A stretch of 64,000 nucleotides of DNA. Origin: Calditrichota bacterium. Lineage in GTDB: Bacteria > Calditrichota > Calditrichia > Calditrichales > J004. The notes under the pieces were generated by a model. The model saw nothing but the letters and a program-made list of their open reading frames with translations. It searched no databases and was not told the origin of the DNA. A program made the position numbers and the translations under genes. How positions within the stretch are numbered: the stretch's first letter is position 1; the number at the start of each line of letters is the position of its first letter. The DNA is taken from assembly GCA_013112635.1 (NCBI GenBank), contig JABFGF010000001.1, forward strand, positions 310,001 through 374,000. The letters run 5' to 3'. Positions 36,003-46,543 of the stretch are shown piece after piece.

Positions 36003-37553
36003 ATGTCAATAAAAACTTTTATCATCGATGAACAAGATTTAAGCTTAGAACAATTAGCTGATTTCTTAAAAGATAAACCCAAAGTAGCAATTTCAGAGTC
36101 CGTCAAAGGTAAAATCAGAAAAGGGCACTCAGTAATCCAGAATATTGTAAAATCCGGAGAAGTGGTTTACGGTGTAAATACAGGATTTGGAAAGTTTGCG
36201 GATGTGCGCATTGAACCCGATAAAACAAAAGAGCTTCAGCGCAAACTTGTCCTTAGCCACGCTGCAGGAATTGGAGACCCATTTGAGGAAGATATTGTTC
36301 GTTTGATGATGGTTTTGAAAATAAAAAACCTTTCCCAGGGATATAGCGGTGTACGGATTGAAGTTGTTGAACAGCTTGTAAATATGCTGAACAATGACAT
36401 AATTCCAATAATCCCGGCAAAAGGTTCGGTTGGAGCTAGCGGTGATTTAGCACCTTTGGCGCATATGGCTTTAACCATGATTGGAGAAGGGCATTCGTTT
36501 GTAAAAGAAAAAGATGTTTTAGTAAAAATGACCTCTAAAGAGGCGCTAAAAATGGCAGGATTAAAACCACTGCACCTCATGGAAAAAGAAGGCCTGGCTA
36601 TTTTAAACGGTACGCAAGCAATTCAGGCAAATGGGGTTTTGGCATTAATCTCTATGAAAAATCTCGTCAAATCCGCGGATATAATTGGTGCTATCAGCCT
36701 TGAGTGCCTGCATGGTACACTAACAGCATTTGACGAACGAATCCACAAGATTAGACGGCACCCCGGACAAGTGCAGGTTGCAGAAAATTTTAGAAATATC
36801 TTACAAGGAAGCCCGATTGTCGCCTCGCACAAACATTCTGATCATCGCGTTCAGGATGCGTATTGCCTGCGTTGCATTCCACAGGTTCATGGTTCTGTTA
36901 GGGATGGTCTGAAGCATGTGCAATCTGTTTTTGAAAGGGAGATAAATGGTGTGACTGATAATCCTTTGGTTTTCCCTGATAATGGGGATGTTCTTTCCGG
37001 TGGGAATTTTCATGGTGAACCTGTTGCATTAGCTGCAGATTATCTGGCTATAATTGCAGCGGAATTGGCCAATATTTCTGAGCGGCGTATTGAGCATATG
37101 ATGGACTCTTCTTTAAGCGAGTTGGCTGGATTTCTTACCACCGAAGGTGGATTAAATTCCGGATTTATGATTGCACATGTGACGGCAGCCGCACTTGTAT
37201 CAGAAAATAAAGTTTTGGCGCACCCCGCCAGTGTTGATTCAATTCCTACATCGGCTAATAAAGAAGATCATGTTAGTATGGGCACACATGCGGCGCGAAA
37301 GGCTTTGGAGGTTATAAAAAATGCTGTATATGTTTTGGCTGTTGAACTGATTTGTGGTTGTCAGGCATTGGATTTGAGAAAACCTGTCTCTCCATCCAAA
37401 GTTACTAAAGCTGTGCTTGATAAAGTTAGATCCAAAATAGACTATTGGGAAGAAGACAGGTTGATGAATACGGATATTGAAGAAGCTTACACCTTGATCA
37501 ACAACAAATCAATTGTTGAAGTGGTAGAAAAGAAAACGGATAATTTACATTAA
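36003..37553 (+). CDS. hutH: histidine ammonia-lyase
   Basis: 516 residues. It removes ammonia from histidine to give urocanate, the first step of histidine use. The electrophilic MIO group forms from Ala145-Ser146-Gly147 in GSVGASGDLAPLAH. Also seen are the N-terminal YGVNTGFGKF lid motif and the QDAYCLRCIPQVHG active-site segment, all typical of the HAL branch rather than PAL or TAL. It begins 22 bp after dinG. No hutU, hutI or hutG is in the window, so the rest of the pathway is elsewhere or absent. Confidence 0.93.
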   Translation: MSIKTFIIDEQDLSLEQLADFLKDKPKVAISESVKGKIRKGHSVIQNIVKSGEVVYGVNTGFGKFADVRIEPDKTKELQRKLVLSHAAGIGDPFEEDIVRLMMVLKIKNLSQGYSGVRIEVVEQLVNMLNNDIIPIIPAKGSVGASGDLAPLAHMALTMIGEGHSFVKEKDVLVKMTSKEALKMAGLKPLHLMEKEGLAILNGTQAIQANGVLALISMKNLVKSADIIGAISLECLHGTLTAFDERIHKIRRHPGQVQVAENFRNILQGSPIVASHKHSDHRVQDAYCLRCIPQVHGSVRDGLKHVQSVFEREINGVTDNPLVFPDNGDVLSGGNFHGEPVALAADYLAIIAAELANISERRIEHMMDSSLSELAGFLTTEGGLNSGFMIAHVTAAALVSENKVLAHPASVDSIPTSANKEDHVSMGTHAARKALEVIKNAVYVLAVELICGCQALDLRKPVSPSKVTKAVLDKVRSKIDYWEEDRLMNTDIEEAYTLINNKSIVEVVEKKTDNLH

Positions 37554-37568
37554 CCCAAATTGGTTTTA

Positions 37569-38645
37569 TTACAATAACAGCTCTTTTTGAATTGGTTTAC
37601 CAGAGTGTTGTTTTTCATGTTCAAGCAGCCATTTTTTCTTTGCTAAACCAGCTGCATATCCTGTTAGTTGCCCATTTGATCCAATTACACGATGACAGGG
37701 AATGATTATCGCAATCCTGTTTTGTCCATTGGCCGCAGCTACTGCACGTACAGCTTTCGGCTTATTAAGTTTATTGGACTGATTTTGATAGGACCATGTT
37801 TCACCATACGGTATTTCCTGAAGAACTTCCCAGACAGTTTGTTGAAAAGGCGTACCCGGAGTACAAAGGGGGACTGTAAACTCTTTTCTATTTCCATCAA
37901 AATATTCTTCCAGCTCAGTTTGAACCTGATCTAAAATTTTATTTGATCCGGGTAAAATAACAGCATCCATTGTTTTGCTTAAATCCTGAAATTCTTGTTC
38001 TAACATTTTTCGGTCAGAGAACTCCAGCAGATACAATTTGTCTTCAGTTGCACAGGCAAACATCATTCCCAGTTTTGTGCTAAAGCGGACAATATTTATT
38101 ACCTTTTTATCTTTCGAGTTACTGGGTGATTTTTCAAATATATTTTTAAACTCTTCATTGAATCCGCTTAACGATTGATAGCCTGACTCAAATGCCGTTT
38201 CTGTAACAGACTCTCCGTTTTTTATTTGATTGAATGCTTTACTAAGCCTAAGCATGCGCTGGTAAGATTGGAAGGTCATATTATGATGTTCTTTAAACCA
38301 TCTTCGTAATCTGCTTGGCGAAATCCCTCTTTTTTGCAAATCTGAATCTTTGATCTTTAAGTTGGGATTTTCTTGTAGCTCAGACATAATTTCTTTTATA
38401 AAATCCGGTGATTCTCCTTCCAAAGCCATTGGCTTACAAATTTTACATGGCCTGTATCCGTTTTGAATGGCTTGTTGAGATGTGTCATAAAAAACTACAT
38501 TTTCAGCTTTTGGCTTTTTTGCCCTACAAGATGGGCGACAGAATATACCTGTTGTTTTAACTGCCGTAATAAACAAACCCTCGTAGAGAGATTCCTTATT
38601 GCCAATAGCATCATATTTTTCCTGAAAACTAAGACTCACATTCAT
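37569..38645 (-). CDS. ada: bifunctional Ada-type DNA alkyl-transferase and transcription activator
   Basis: 358 residues. The N-terminal zinc/methyl-acceptor domain has FCRPSC and PCKIC, the four cysteines that bind zinc and take a methyl from phosphotriesters. An AraC-type helix-turn-helix (ISPSRLRRWFKEHHNMTFQ region, ~95-175) follows, and the C-terminal MGMT domain contains the acceptor cysteine in PCHRVIG. It repairs O6-methylguanine and, once methylated, would activate its own regulon. It converges with hutH with only 15 bp between the stop codons. The divergent neighbour upstream is not an alkylation gene. Confidence 0.9.
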   Translation of the reverse strand: MNVSLSFQEKYDAIGNKESLYEGLFITAVKTTGIFCRPSCRAKKPKAENVVFYDTSQQAIQNGYRPCKICKPMALEGESPDFIKEIMSELQENPNLKIKDSDLQKRGISPSRLRRWFKEHHNMTFQSYQRMLRLSKAFNQIKNGESVTETAFESGYQSLSGFNEEFKNIFEKSPSNSKDKKVINIVRFSTKLGMMFACATEDKLYLLEFSDRKMLEQEFQDLSKTMDAVILPGSNKILDQVQTELEEYFDGNRKEFTVPLCTPGTPFQQTVWEVLQEIPYGETWSYQNQSNKLNKPKAVRAVAAANGQNRIAIIIPCHRVIGSNGQLTGYAAGLAKKKWLLEHEKQHSGKPIQKELLL

Positions 38646-38768
38646 CTTAACTATTCCTTTGATTCAGTATTACTTCGATTGATTTTATAATCGATGAAAA
38701 ATAATACTTACTACAATTGCAACGCTACCGAAAAATTAACATGTAAATTTTTAAAACTGAATAAAGCC

Positions 38769-41486
38769 TTACCACTCATTCACTGCATCTGCTCCCATTC
38801 CCGGGCCTAAATAAATCGCGTTTAATAAAAGACGCGCCGTTCCATAAAAATAAGATCGGTAGATAGGCTCATTGGCGAACATAATTATCTGGCCATTGCC
38901 CATCGATTCTTGTGTAAGGTAAGCTGTATTTGCCCAGCGTTCTCTAGCTTGTGGCCATAATAATCCCGATTGACGAAGGTCTGCAGCATCGGAAAATCTA
39001 CCCGCGGTTTTTACAGGCTTTTTCGAAAGAAATGCATTACGGCTTTGTACGAGGGCAGAAACTGAACTGCCTAAACCAAAGTTCAACCAATGTTCCTCAT
39101 TCAGGTTTACTTTAAGGATTGCACCTTTGGGATAATAAAGTCGGGCGCGTTTATCCTGTTTTTTTATAGTCTTAAAGTCTGCTTTTTCTTCTTTCTTGGC
39201 ATCTTTTTTCTTTGGAATAATTCCATCCCAAATGGCTTTCTCGTCAATTTTAGTTTGCCAAAGTGATTCATCTTCCAAAGCTTCTGCATATTCTGACAAT
39301 TTTTTAAGGCTTTGTCTTTTCAATTTGGCCTGGCTAAATCCTGAGCTTGAATCAGCTAAAAACGCCGATGCACTCCCGATTGATATTAAGGTTCCACCGC
39401 CTTTAACCCATGTTTTCAATTTTGTTAAAACATGTTTTGGCAAAATATCTGAATAGCCCCACCAGGATGAAGGCAATAAAAGTACATTGTATTTTCGTAA
39501 ATCGGTTGAACCAAGCCATTCATAATTTAAGATAGTTATTCGCTGGCCGTATTCATTGTCCAGCAGATTCCAGATTGTACCCTTGCTGTAAATATTTATC
39601 TTTGTACCTGTAAGGAGCGCAATTTTTGGTTCTTCCAGCAAAGCAAAATAACCGCCACCAAGATCGTTTCCTTTTTGAGAATGAGATGTCGATAGTCCTA
39701 TAATGTTTAGCCCGGTCGCTGTTACTATGTTTTCCAGTTGAGTTTTTATATCAGAAGGGTTTTCGTTCACTCTCAAAAGAAGAGTACCACGGTCATAATT
39801 TTTGCCCTCAATTGAAAAAGGTTCTATTGCTGACCTGACTTTTAGTTTGGCATCAAACATCATCTGCAAGGCTTTGATACTGTTATCATCGCTAAATTCG
39901 CAAATGTAGGCCACAGCATTATTGGTAGATGTAAGCTTGCCGGTATTTTTTTTGCCTTGATAAGGCTCAGTTTTAATGCTTTCTGATGTGTTAGAAAAAT
40001 ATGCATCAACACCGTAAGCCATTAGCATAGACCAGCCTGTCACATCATACATTATTCCGTAACCTTGTTTTTCAATCTTTTCCTGCTCTTTGGCCAAAAC
40101 TTCTTTTTTTATTCTTGGATCAAACTCAAAGATACTATGAATGTATGTCCCGAGTGGCTGGTTTAAAGGAATTACGATTGTACCTTTTGGAAATTTCTGG
40201 CTTTTGGTCTTTCCACTATAATCTTTTACTTCGCTGGAGAAACTCGTTTTTGAAACACTGACTTCAATTCCTTGCAGCTGAAGTTTTTCAATCAGTTTTG
40301 AAACACGGCCTACGTTTTCGCTTGGTTTTATATAATAAGCGCCATTTAAATTTGATGCTTTTTTCCTAAAAGAAAAATAATGATTCAAAAGATCATTTTT
40401 ATTATTGGCTGCTGTCGCCAGATTTGAAACTGAGCTTGTAAATTGCTGTTTTACGGCCTTGTGATATGTAAGGTTTGTACCATCGTGTCTCTTGATTACA
40501 GTTCCGTCAGTGTGGGCTTGCTCATATAAAATAGCAATTGCACCTTGATAATTTGGAGCCGCGCTTCCATAGCCGACATAAAGATCATCATACCACTCAC
40601 CGGAGTAATAGCTAAAATTGTTTTCATCGAAAGCATTCCGTTGGTCATCAGCAAATATATCCCACCATTTTCTTACAGATTCGGGAATATTATTATTAAT
40701 CGGTTCACGTGGCGGGTTAAACAAAAAAGTGGATTGAGAGCCCATTTCATGCGCGTCTACAACTAATTGGGGATGCCATTCAAGCTGTGTTTTTACACGT
40801 GCCTGGCTTTCCGGTTGCGAAAGAATAAACCAATCGCGGTTAAGATCGAACAGGTAATGATTTACACGACCGCTTGGCCACAGGCCGGAGTTTTGGATTT
40901 TCTGTCCATCAGAATTAATGACTTTACCGCTCATTTGCTGAACCTGGTGTAAATACCTTTCTCGCCCATCAGGGTTTTCCATGGGATCGATTCCAACAAT
41001 AAGGTTGTTTAAAATGTTCATTGTCTTTTCATCTGTGCCCGCTGCAAGTTGATAGGCCAATTGAAGTGAAGCATCGGTTCCGGAAATTTCATTGCCATGA
41101 ATGGAATACATCATCCAGGCCACAGCAGGAGAGGACTCGACGATTTGTTTGGGATTTGATAGTGATCTTGGATCAGAAAGTTTATTAATATTGGATTTTA
41201 TTTTATCCAGATTTTTGATATTCTCTTCTGAGCTGATTACCAGGTAACTTAAAGTTCTGCCTTCATGGGTTTCACCTTGCACAAAAAATTGTACCCGTGG
41301 CGATTTTTCAGCCAAAACCTTAATATAGCCCAATGCTTCATGATATCTTGCTGGTTGTTCGCCGATATTGAAGCCAAGAACGCTCTCAGGTGTCGGGATA
41401 TCTTGCAGGTAAGTACCATTTGGGAAATAGTTGTTTTGAGCAAAAACAATTGAGACAGTAACAAAAAGAGAAAAAATAAACTTCAT
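38769..41486 (-). CDS. secreted M14 zinc carboxypeptidase with C-terminal amidotransferase-like domain
   Basis: 905 residues from the ATG at 41486, which has GGAGGA 5 bp upstream; a TTG at 41498 would place the start inside that site. A signal peptide ends at SIVFAQ. The peptidase domain (about 40-400) shows the zinc ligands in SIHGNEISG and DAHEMG and the ENPDGRERY substrate segment of M14. The second half contains a class I amidotransferase-like flavodoxin fold (WVKGGGTLISIG) and a late region with RSRNAFLS-like strands. It would remove C-terminal residues from peptides outside the cytoplasm. It is monocistronic. Confidence 0.88.
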   Translation of the reverse strand: MKFIFSLFVTVSIVFAQNNYFPNGTYLQDIPTPESVLGFNIGEQPARYHEALGYIKVLAEKSPRVQFFVQGETHEGRTLSYLVISSEENIKNLDKIKSNINKLSDPRSLSNPKQIVESSPAVAWMMYSIHGNEISGTDASLQLAYQLAAGTDEKTMNILNNLIVGIDPMENPDGRERYLHQVQQMSGKVINSDGQKIQNSGLWPSGRVNHYLFDLNRDWFILSQPESQARVKTQLEWHPQLVVDAHEMGSQSTFLFNPPREPINNNIPESVRKWWDIFADDQRNAFDENNFSYYSGEWYDDLYVGYGSAAPNYQGAIAILYEQAHTDGTVIKRHDGTNLTYHKAVKQQFTSSVSNLATAANNKNDLLNHYFSFRKKASNLNGAYYIKPSENVGRVSKLIEKLQLQGIEVSVSKTSFSSEVKDYSGKTKSQKFPKGTIVIPLNQPLGTYIHSIFEFDPRIKKEVLAKEQEKIEKQGYGIMYDVTGWSMLMAYGVDAYFSNTSESIKTEPYQGKKNTGKLTSTNNAVAYICEFSDDNSIKALQMMFDAKLKVRSAIEPFSIEGKNYDRGTLLLRVNENPSDIKTQLENIVTATGLNIIGLSTSHSQKGNDLGGGYFALLEEPKIALLTGTKINIYSKGTIWNLLDNEYGQRITILNYEWLGSTDLRKYNVLLLPSSWWGYSDILPKHVLTKLKTWVKGGGTLISIGSASAFLADSSSGFSQAKLKRQSLKKLSEYAEALEDESLWQTKIDEKAIWDGIIPKKKDAKKEEKADFKTIKKQDKRARLYYPKGAILKVNLNEEHWLNFGLGSSVSALVQSRNAFLSKKPVKTAGRFSDAADLRQSGLLWPQARERWANTAYLTQESMGNGQIIMFANEPIYRSYFYGTARLLLNAIYLGPGMGADAVNEW

Positions 41487-41490
41487 CAGA

Positions 41491-41496
41491 TCCTCC
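41491..41496 (-). promoter_or_regulatory. ribosome binding site fixing the M14 peptidase start
   Basis: GGAGGA on the minus strand, 4 bp before the ATG at 41486. An in-frame TTG at 41498 overlaps this site and cannot be the true start. Confidence 0.7.
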
Positions 41497-41705
41497 AAAA
41501 GTGGAAATTGTTTTAAACGGAGATTTAGTTAGGTGTTGGCGAAACTTGGAACACCTATTATAAAAAAAATATTTCAAACTTGATAGGGGATAAAACTAAA
41601 AGTGTTTAGAGAAGAAAGCATGGGGGGTGTAAATGTTAAAATTAATGGCTCTTGCTTTTTTATTAGAGAAACAGAAGAATAGGTATGTATAAAACCTTAT
41701 AATAA

Positions 41706-41726
41706 CCGCCTATTGAATATAGGCGG
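41706..41726 (-). terminator. hairpin downstream of the chaperone gene
   Basis: An 8 bp stem, CCGCCTAT (41706-41713) and ATAGGCGG (41719-41726), with a 5-base loop, 35 bp after the stop of the SecB-like gene. On the minus strand it runs into TTATTATAAG, a weak T tract, so it is a probable but not strong terminator of the toxin-antitoxin-chaperone operon. Confidence 0.55.
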
Positions 41727-41760
41727 CCGGAGGTAAATACTTTGAAGTAAATAAATAATT

Positions 41761-42261
41761 TTAGTTTTTAGTTTCTTGTATTTTTTTGGGTTTATTCACT
41801 TTTTTTAAGCTCTTAGTAACTTTCTTTTCAGGAGGATAAACCTTAAATGTTGGCAATATCAATGGAGGTAATCCTAATTGAAATGTAGCTGTTCTCACTT
41901 GTTCTCTTAAAATGGAAACCATTGACATAATTCCATTTCTGAATTTATATAGTTCTAATATTTCTTTGGAAACATATTCTGAATCATATTTAATAACAAA
42001 CTTTAAGTGGATTTCTATTACTAAGAATGGAGTAGTCTCACCATTCACAATTCCCGAAAGTTCAAAAAAAGCATCAAAAATTGCTGAAGAATTATCCTCT
42101 TTCCTGGGACCATCAATTCTTAAACCTGGGCTAATAGTGTATTCTTTTCCTTGCTCTGGCTCATTTTTTAGATCCCAAAGCATTTTAGGAAAAGTGATCG
42201 AACTAATTTCTAAGCTGCTAATAAATGATCCGTAGAGTTTTTCTTTGGATGTTGTTGCCAT
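41761..42261 (-). CDS. SecB-like chaperone of a toxin-antitoxin-chaperone module
   Basis: 166 residues with the SecB fold pattern. There is an N-terminal strand start (SSLEISSITFPK), a middle AFFELSGIV segment, and a C-terminal helix and proline tail, LREQVRTATFQLGLPPLILPTF, whose (R)E...G-x-PP-L-x-L-P ending is the SecB signature. In Mycobacterium tuberculosis a SecB-like protein binds the antitoxin of a TAC system and keeps it folded. Here the gene follows an MqsA-like antitoxin and overlaps it by 52 bp, with its own AGGAAG site. A basic tail (KKVNKPKK) follows the fold. It is unlikely to be the housekeeping SecB. Confidence 0.8.
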   Translation of the reverse strand: MATTSKEKLYGSFISSLEISSITFPKMLWDLKNEPEQGKEYTISPGLRIDGPRKEDNSSAIFDAFFELSGIVNGETTPFLVIEIHLKFVIKYDSEYVSKEILELYKFRNGIMSMVSILREQVRTATFQLGLPPLILPTFKVYPPEKKVTKSLKKVNKPKKIQETKN

Positions 42262-42803
42262 TGATTTTTCTTCCTGGGACTTTGCTTAGTTTTTAATGGT
42301 TGTTGTGATTCAAATTTTTCTCTTTTTTCTGAATAAACACCAAAATCCCATTCTCTTATTATAGATTGAAATTTTTGTTTATCAAAATATGGATTAGAGC
42401 TCATTAAAGATACTACAATTTCAGGATCGTTCATTAATAGAACTAATAGTTTCACCGTAGAAGGGTCAGGTATTGCTCCTTTTATATATCTCTGCAATGT
42501 CTTATTAGCAATCCCTGTTAGTTCCTCAAAATCACGAAAGCCCAAATTATATTGCTTCTTAAAATTAATAATGTCTGTTGGTGAAGGAATATTTTTCTTT
42601 TCTCTATAAATTTGACGGGCTTCATTTATTAGCTCATCTTCACTCTTAAAGCTGGTAATACTTTCTTTACATGAGTCACACTGAATTGAATTATTAGATA
42701 TTACTTCAATTTTCTCATTCCTTATCTTTATTATTTCCTTTTTTCCAATCTCCTTTGTTAAATCCTCGGATCCACAAAGTGGACACCCAGTTAATTCTCT
42801 CAT
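42210..42803 (-). CDS. MqsA-like antitoxin (zinc ribbon plus HTH) with long C-terminal tail
   Basis: 197 residues. A four-cysteine zinc site is formed by C7-P-x-C10 and C42-D-x-C45, and residues ~73-130 are an HTH that resembles MqsA/HigA (FRDFEELTGIANKTLQRYIKG). It would bind the toxin through its N-domain and the operator through its HTH. The 60-residue tail after the HTH has an aromatic stretch (YFDKQKFQSIIREWDFGVY) before a basic, Gln-rich end, a plausible chaperone-recognition tail as in TAC antitoxins. It sits 16 bp after the toxin gene and overlaps the chaperone gene by 52 bp in another frame. Confidence 0.82.
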   Translation of the reverse strand: MRELTGCPLCGSEDLTKEIGKKEIIKIRNEKIEVISNNSIQCDSCKESITSFKSEDELINEARQIYREKKNIPSPTDIINFKKQYNLGFRDFEELTGIANKTLQRYIKGAIPDPSTVKLLVLLMNDPEIVVSLMSSNPYFDKQKFQSIIREWDFGVYSEKREKFESQQPLKTKQSPRKKNQWQQHPKKNSTDHLLAA

Positions 42804-42819
42804 AAGCCATCCCTTTCTT

Positions 42820-43176
42820 TTAAAACATCCCTACTTCATGGAAAGACAAACAAATAGTTCTTTCTCTACGAAGATTAACATCTTCCGGAACTTTTAGTTT
42901 TATAAAAATTAAAATACTTTCCCATGGGTATTTAAATTTGCAAACTGCGCCTGGTAGGTTTCTATTCTGATCATCTTCTTTTTCGGGCCCCTGATAGCAA
43001 TGATCAACTGTTAATTGATTGCGAAGAATATCAACAATCTCTTCTAATGATAAAGGATAGTTCTCTCTGAATTCCCGATTTTTTCCAGTACGTTTAATTA
43101 AAGGATCGTTGCCGCAACAGGCTCGGTATTCATCAAGAAACTTCTGGACTGTGTCCATATCATCCGGCACAGCCAT
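42820..43176 (-). CDS. MqsR-like toxin
   Basis: 118 residues. It resembles MqsR-family mRNA interferases found upstream of MqsA-type antitoxins. The shared shape is an N-terminal VQKFLDEYR helix, a LSLEEIVDIL..DHCYQGP segment, a beta-strand with IFIKLKVP and the C-terminal CLSFHEVG. MqsR cleaves mRNA (GCU sites in E. coli) and is neutralised by MqsA. Assignment rests on those motifs plus the gene order toxin-antitoxin-chaperone; activity is untested. It is the first gene of the operon, directly behind a promoter and palindrome. Confidence 0.72.
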   Translation of the reverse strand: MAVPDDMDTVQKFLDEYRACCGNDPLIKRTGKNREFRENYPLSLEEIVDILRNQLTVDHCYQGPEKEDDQNRNLPGAVCKFKYPWESILIFIKLKVPEDVNLRRERTICLSFHEVGMF

Positions 43177-43199
43177 TTAATTCCCTTTAATTTTATTAA

Positions 43200-43219
43200 T
43201 TGTAGTTATATGACTACAA
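43200..43219. promoter_or_regulatory. palindromic operator of the toxin-antitoxin-chaperone operon
   Basis: A perfect inverted repeat with 7-base arms, TTGTAGT (43200-43206) and ACTACAA (43213-43219), spaced by 6 bases. On the minus strand it begins immediately after the -10 box, covering the probable transcription start. This is where an HTH antitoxin would bind for autorepression. MqsA sites in E. coli are also palindromes, of different sequence. Confidence 0.65.
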
Positions 43220-43248
43220 AATATAGTCGTACCTACGGACCAAAACAA
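43220..43248 (-). promoter_or_regulatory. promoter of the toxin-antitoxin-chaperone operon
   Basis: On the minus strand, TTGTTT at 43248-43243 and TATATT at 43225-43220 are separated by 17 bp. The -10 abuts the palindrome, 43 bp upstream of the toxin ATG. Confidence 0.6.
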
Positions 43249-43336
43249 CAGTTTGTTCATGTTTTTTTTGTTTTTTTGTTAAAAAATTGATCGTTTATTT
43301 TATTTGGCGTATTAACAGACACCACTTATTTTAAAT

Positions 43337-43885
43337 TTAATCTTTTAAATATTTTGAAAAGAGCTTTTCACTTTTTTCTTCTAATATTGCATTAACAAGA
43401 ACAGATTCGTTATTTAGCATTGATTCTATGGTGAAAAATAATTCTTTTGTGTTTTCAGAACCGTCATCACTTATTACTTTTATGAAATCTTTTGAATAAT
43501 CGTTATAGTACTCCATATTTTCTTGATAAATTTCCAACTTTTTTAATTCATTCTTCATTTCAATTAAACTTGATTTCTTCAATAGTTTTTTTTGATTTAA
43601 AATTACAGGTGTAATTTGCTTAAAAAATATTATTTCGCTTTCTTCTGTATTAATCGCACCCTGCATCTTGCCAATAATTCCACTATATGTTTCCATTCTT
43701 TCGTTATGCTTTTTTAATTTTTGTTCATATGTTTTATATAATAATTCCCTGGCTTTAATTTCTGCGTTATATTTCATCTCTGTTTTTTTAGATTTGTAAG
43801 CAAAAAAGGCTGCAATGAGCCCACCCAATAAACCAAAGATACCAGAATACAATATAGGTAAACTTTTAAGAAATTCATTCATCAT
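43337..43885 (-). CDS. small membrane-anchored coiled-coil protein
   Basis: 182 residues, not recognised. One hydrophobic helix at about 10-31 (GIFGLLGGLIAAFFAY) is followed by a positively charged stop (KSKKTEMK) and a long Lys/Glu-rich helical region, so the bulk is predicted to lie in the cytoplasm. The helix could pair with partners as a coiled coil. It lies upstream of the toxin operon, with the toxin promoter between them, and so is probably a separate unit. Confidence 0.65.
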   Translation of the reverse strand: MMNEFLKSLPILYSGIFGLLGGLIAAFFAYKSKKTEMKYNAEIKARELLYKTYEQKLKKHNERMETYSGIIGKMQGAINTEESEIIFFKQITPVILNQKKLLKKSSLIEMKNELKKLEIYQENMEYYNDYSKDFIKVISDDGSENTKELFFTIESMLNNESVLVNAILEEKSEKLFSKYLKD

Positions 43886-43946
43886 TTACTCACTTTCTTT
43901 AATGGTATGATACTAAGTAGTTTCACGATGCATTGTAATATTCATA

Positions 43947-44144
43947 TCATAGACTACGGATTTTGTTCACTTTAGGTACTTTATATTCACCTTTGTAATG
44001 ATAAATAAAATATACATCTCCAGTCCACCTGTCTAGTTTGTATGCATCACCATCAGATACAACAATTGTAAAACGAAACATTTGGGCAAATATTAACATA
44101 CAAATCAGAATTAGTAGGCTAATTACTATTTCTTTAATTTTCAT
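43947..44144 (-). CDS. small single-pass membrane protein
   Basis: 65 residues, unrecognised. An N-terminal hydrophobic helix (about 7-24, ISLLILICMLIFAQ) is followed by a short soluble part with YKLDRWTGDVYFIYHY, a pattern met in many small bacterial proteins of unknown role. Whether the helix is cleaved or stays as an anchor cannot be said. It is the first gene in a minus-strand run of small orphan genes. Confidence 0.55.
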   Translation of the reverse strand: MKIKEIVISLLILICMLIFAQMFRFTIVVSDGDAYKLDRWTGDVYFIYHYKGEYKVPKVNKIRSL

Positions 44145-44346
44145 TTTATACCCTCTTATTTTTTATTTTAAACAGTTTGTAAAGGCTGCAAAATAACTGA
44201 AAATAAAAAAGCTATTTTAGATGAAGTCAAAAGTCAACAATAAGGTCAAGGTGTTTTTAACGGTTTAAATATAGTAGTTTTTAAAAGGAAACTCAATGGA
44301 TATTTATAGTAATATTTTTTTTGGTTCATTTGCGAATTATTCTTTC

Positions 44347-44375
44347 TTGAACTGAAAATCCAATCTGGTTAAATT
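44347..44375 (+). promoter_or_regulatory. candidate promoter of the rpiB-guaB operon
   Basis: TTGAAC (44347-44352) and TAAATT (44370-44375) with a 17 bp spacer, 42 bp before the RpiB-like start. The rest of the 273 bp gap (44145-44417) shows no gene or strong structure. Confidence 0.45.
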
Positions 44376-44417
44376 GCCTAAATTTTATTATCACAATCCA
44401 TAGTTGAAGGTAACCCT

Positions 44418-46516
<2,099 letters not shown>

Positions 46517-46543
46517 TTTTAGAAAATTCTAAAAAGGGACATA

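Noticed and set aside
41486-41498. An upstream TTG start for the M14 peptidase, five codons before the ATG
   Set aside because: The TTG sits inside the GGAGGA ribosome site. The ATG at 41486 has correct spacing and starts a good signal peptide.
41706-41726. The CCGCCTAT hairpin as a mobile-element end
   Set aside because: No direct repeats flank it and no transposase is near; its place after the chaperone gene fits a terminator.
44296-44355. A 19-codon ORF with a ribosome-site-like AAAAGGAA before it
   Set aside because: Too short and without any recognisable motif, and the promoter for rpiB lies over its end.
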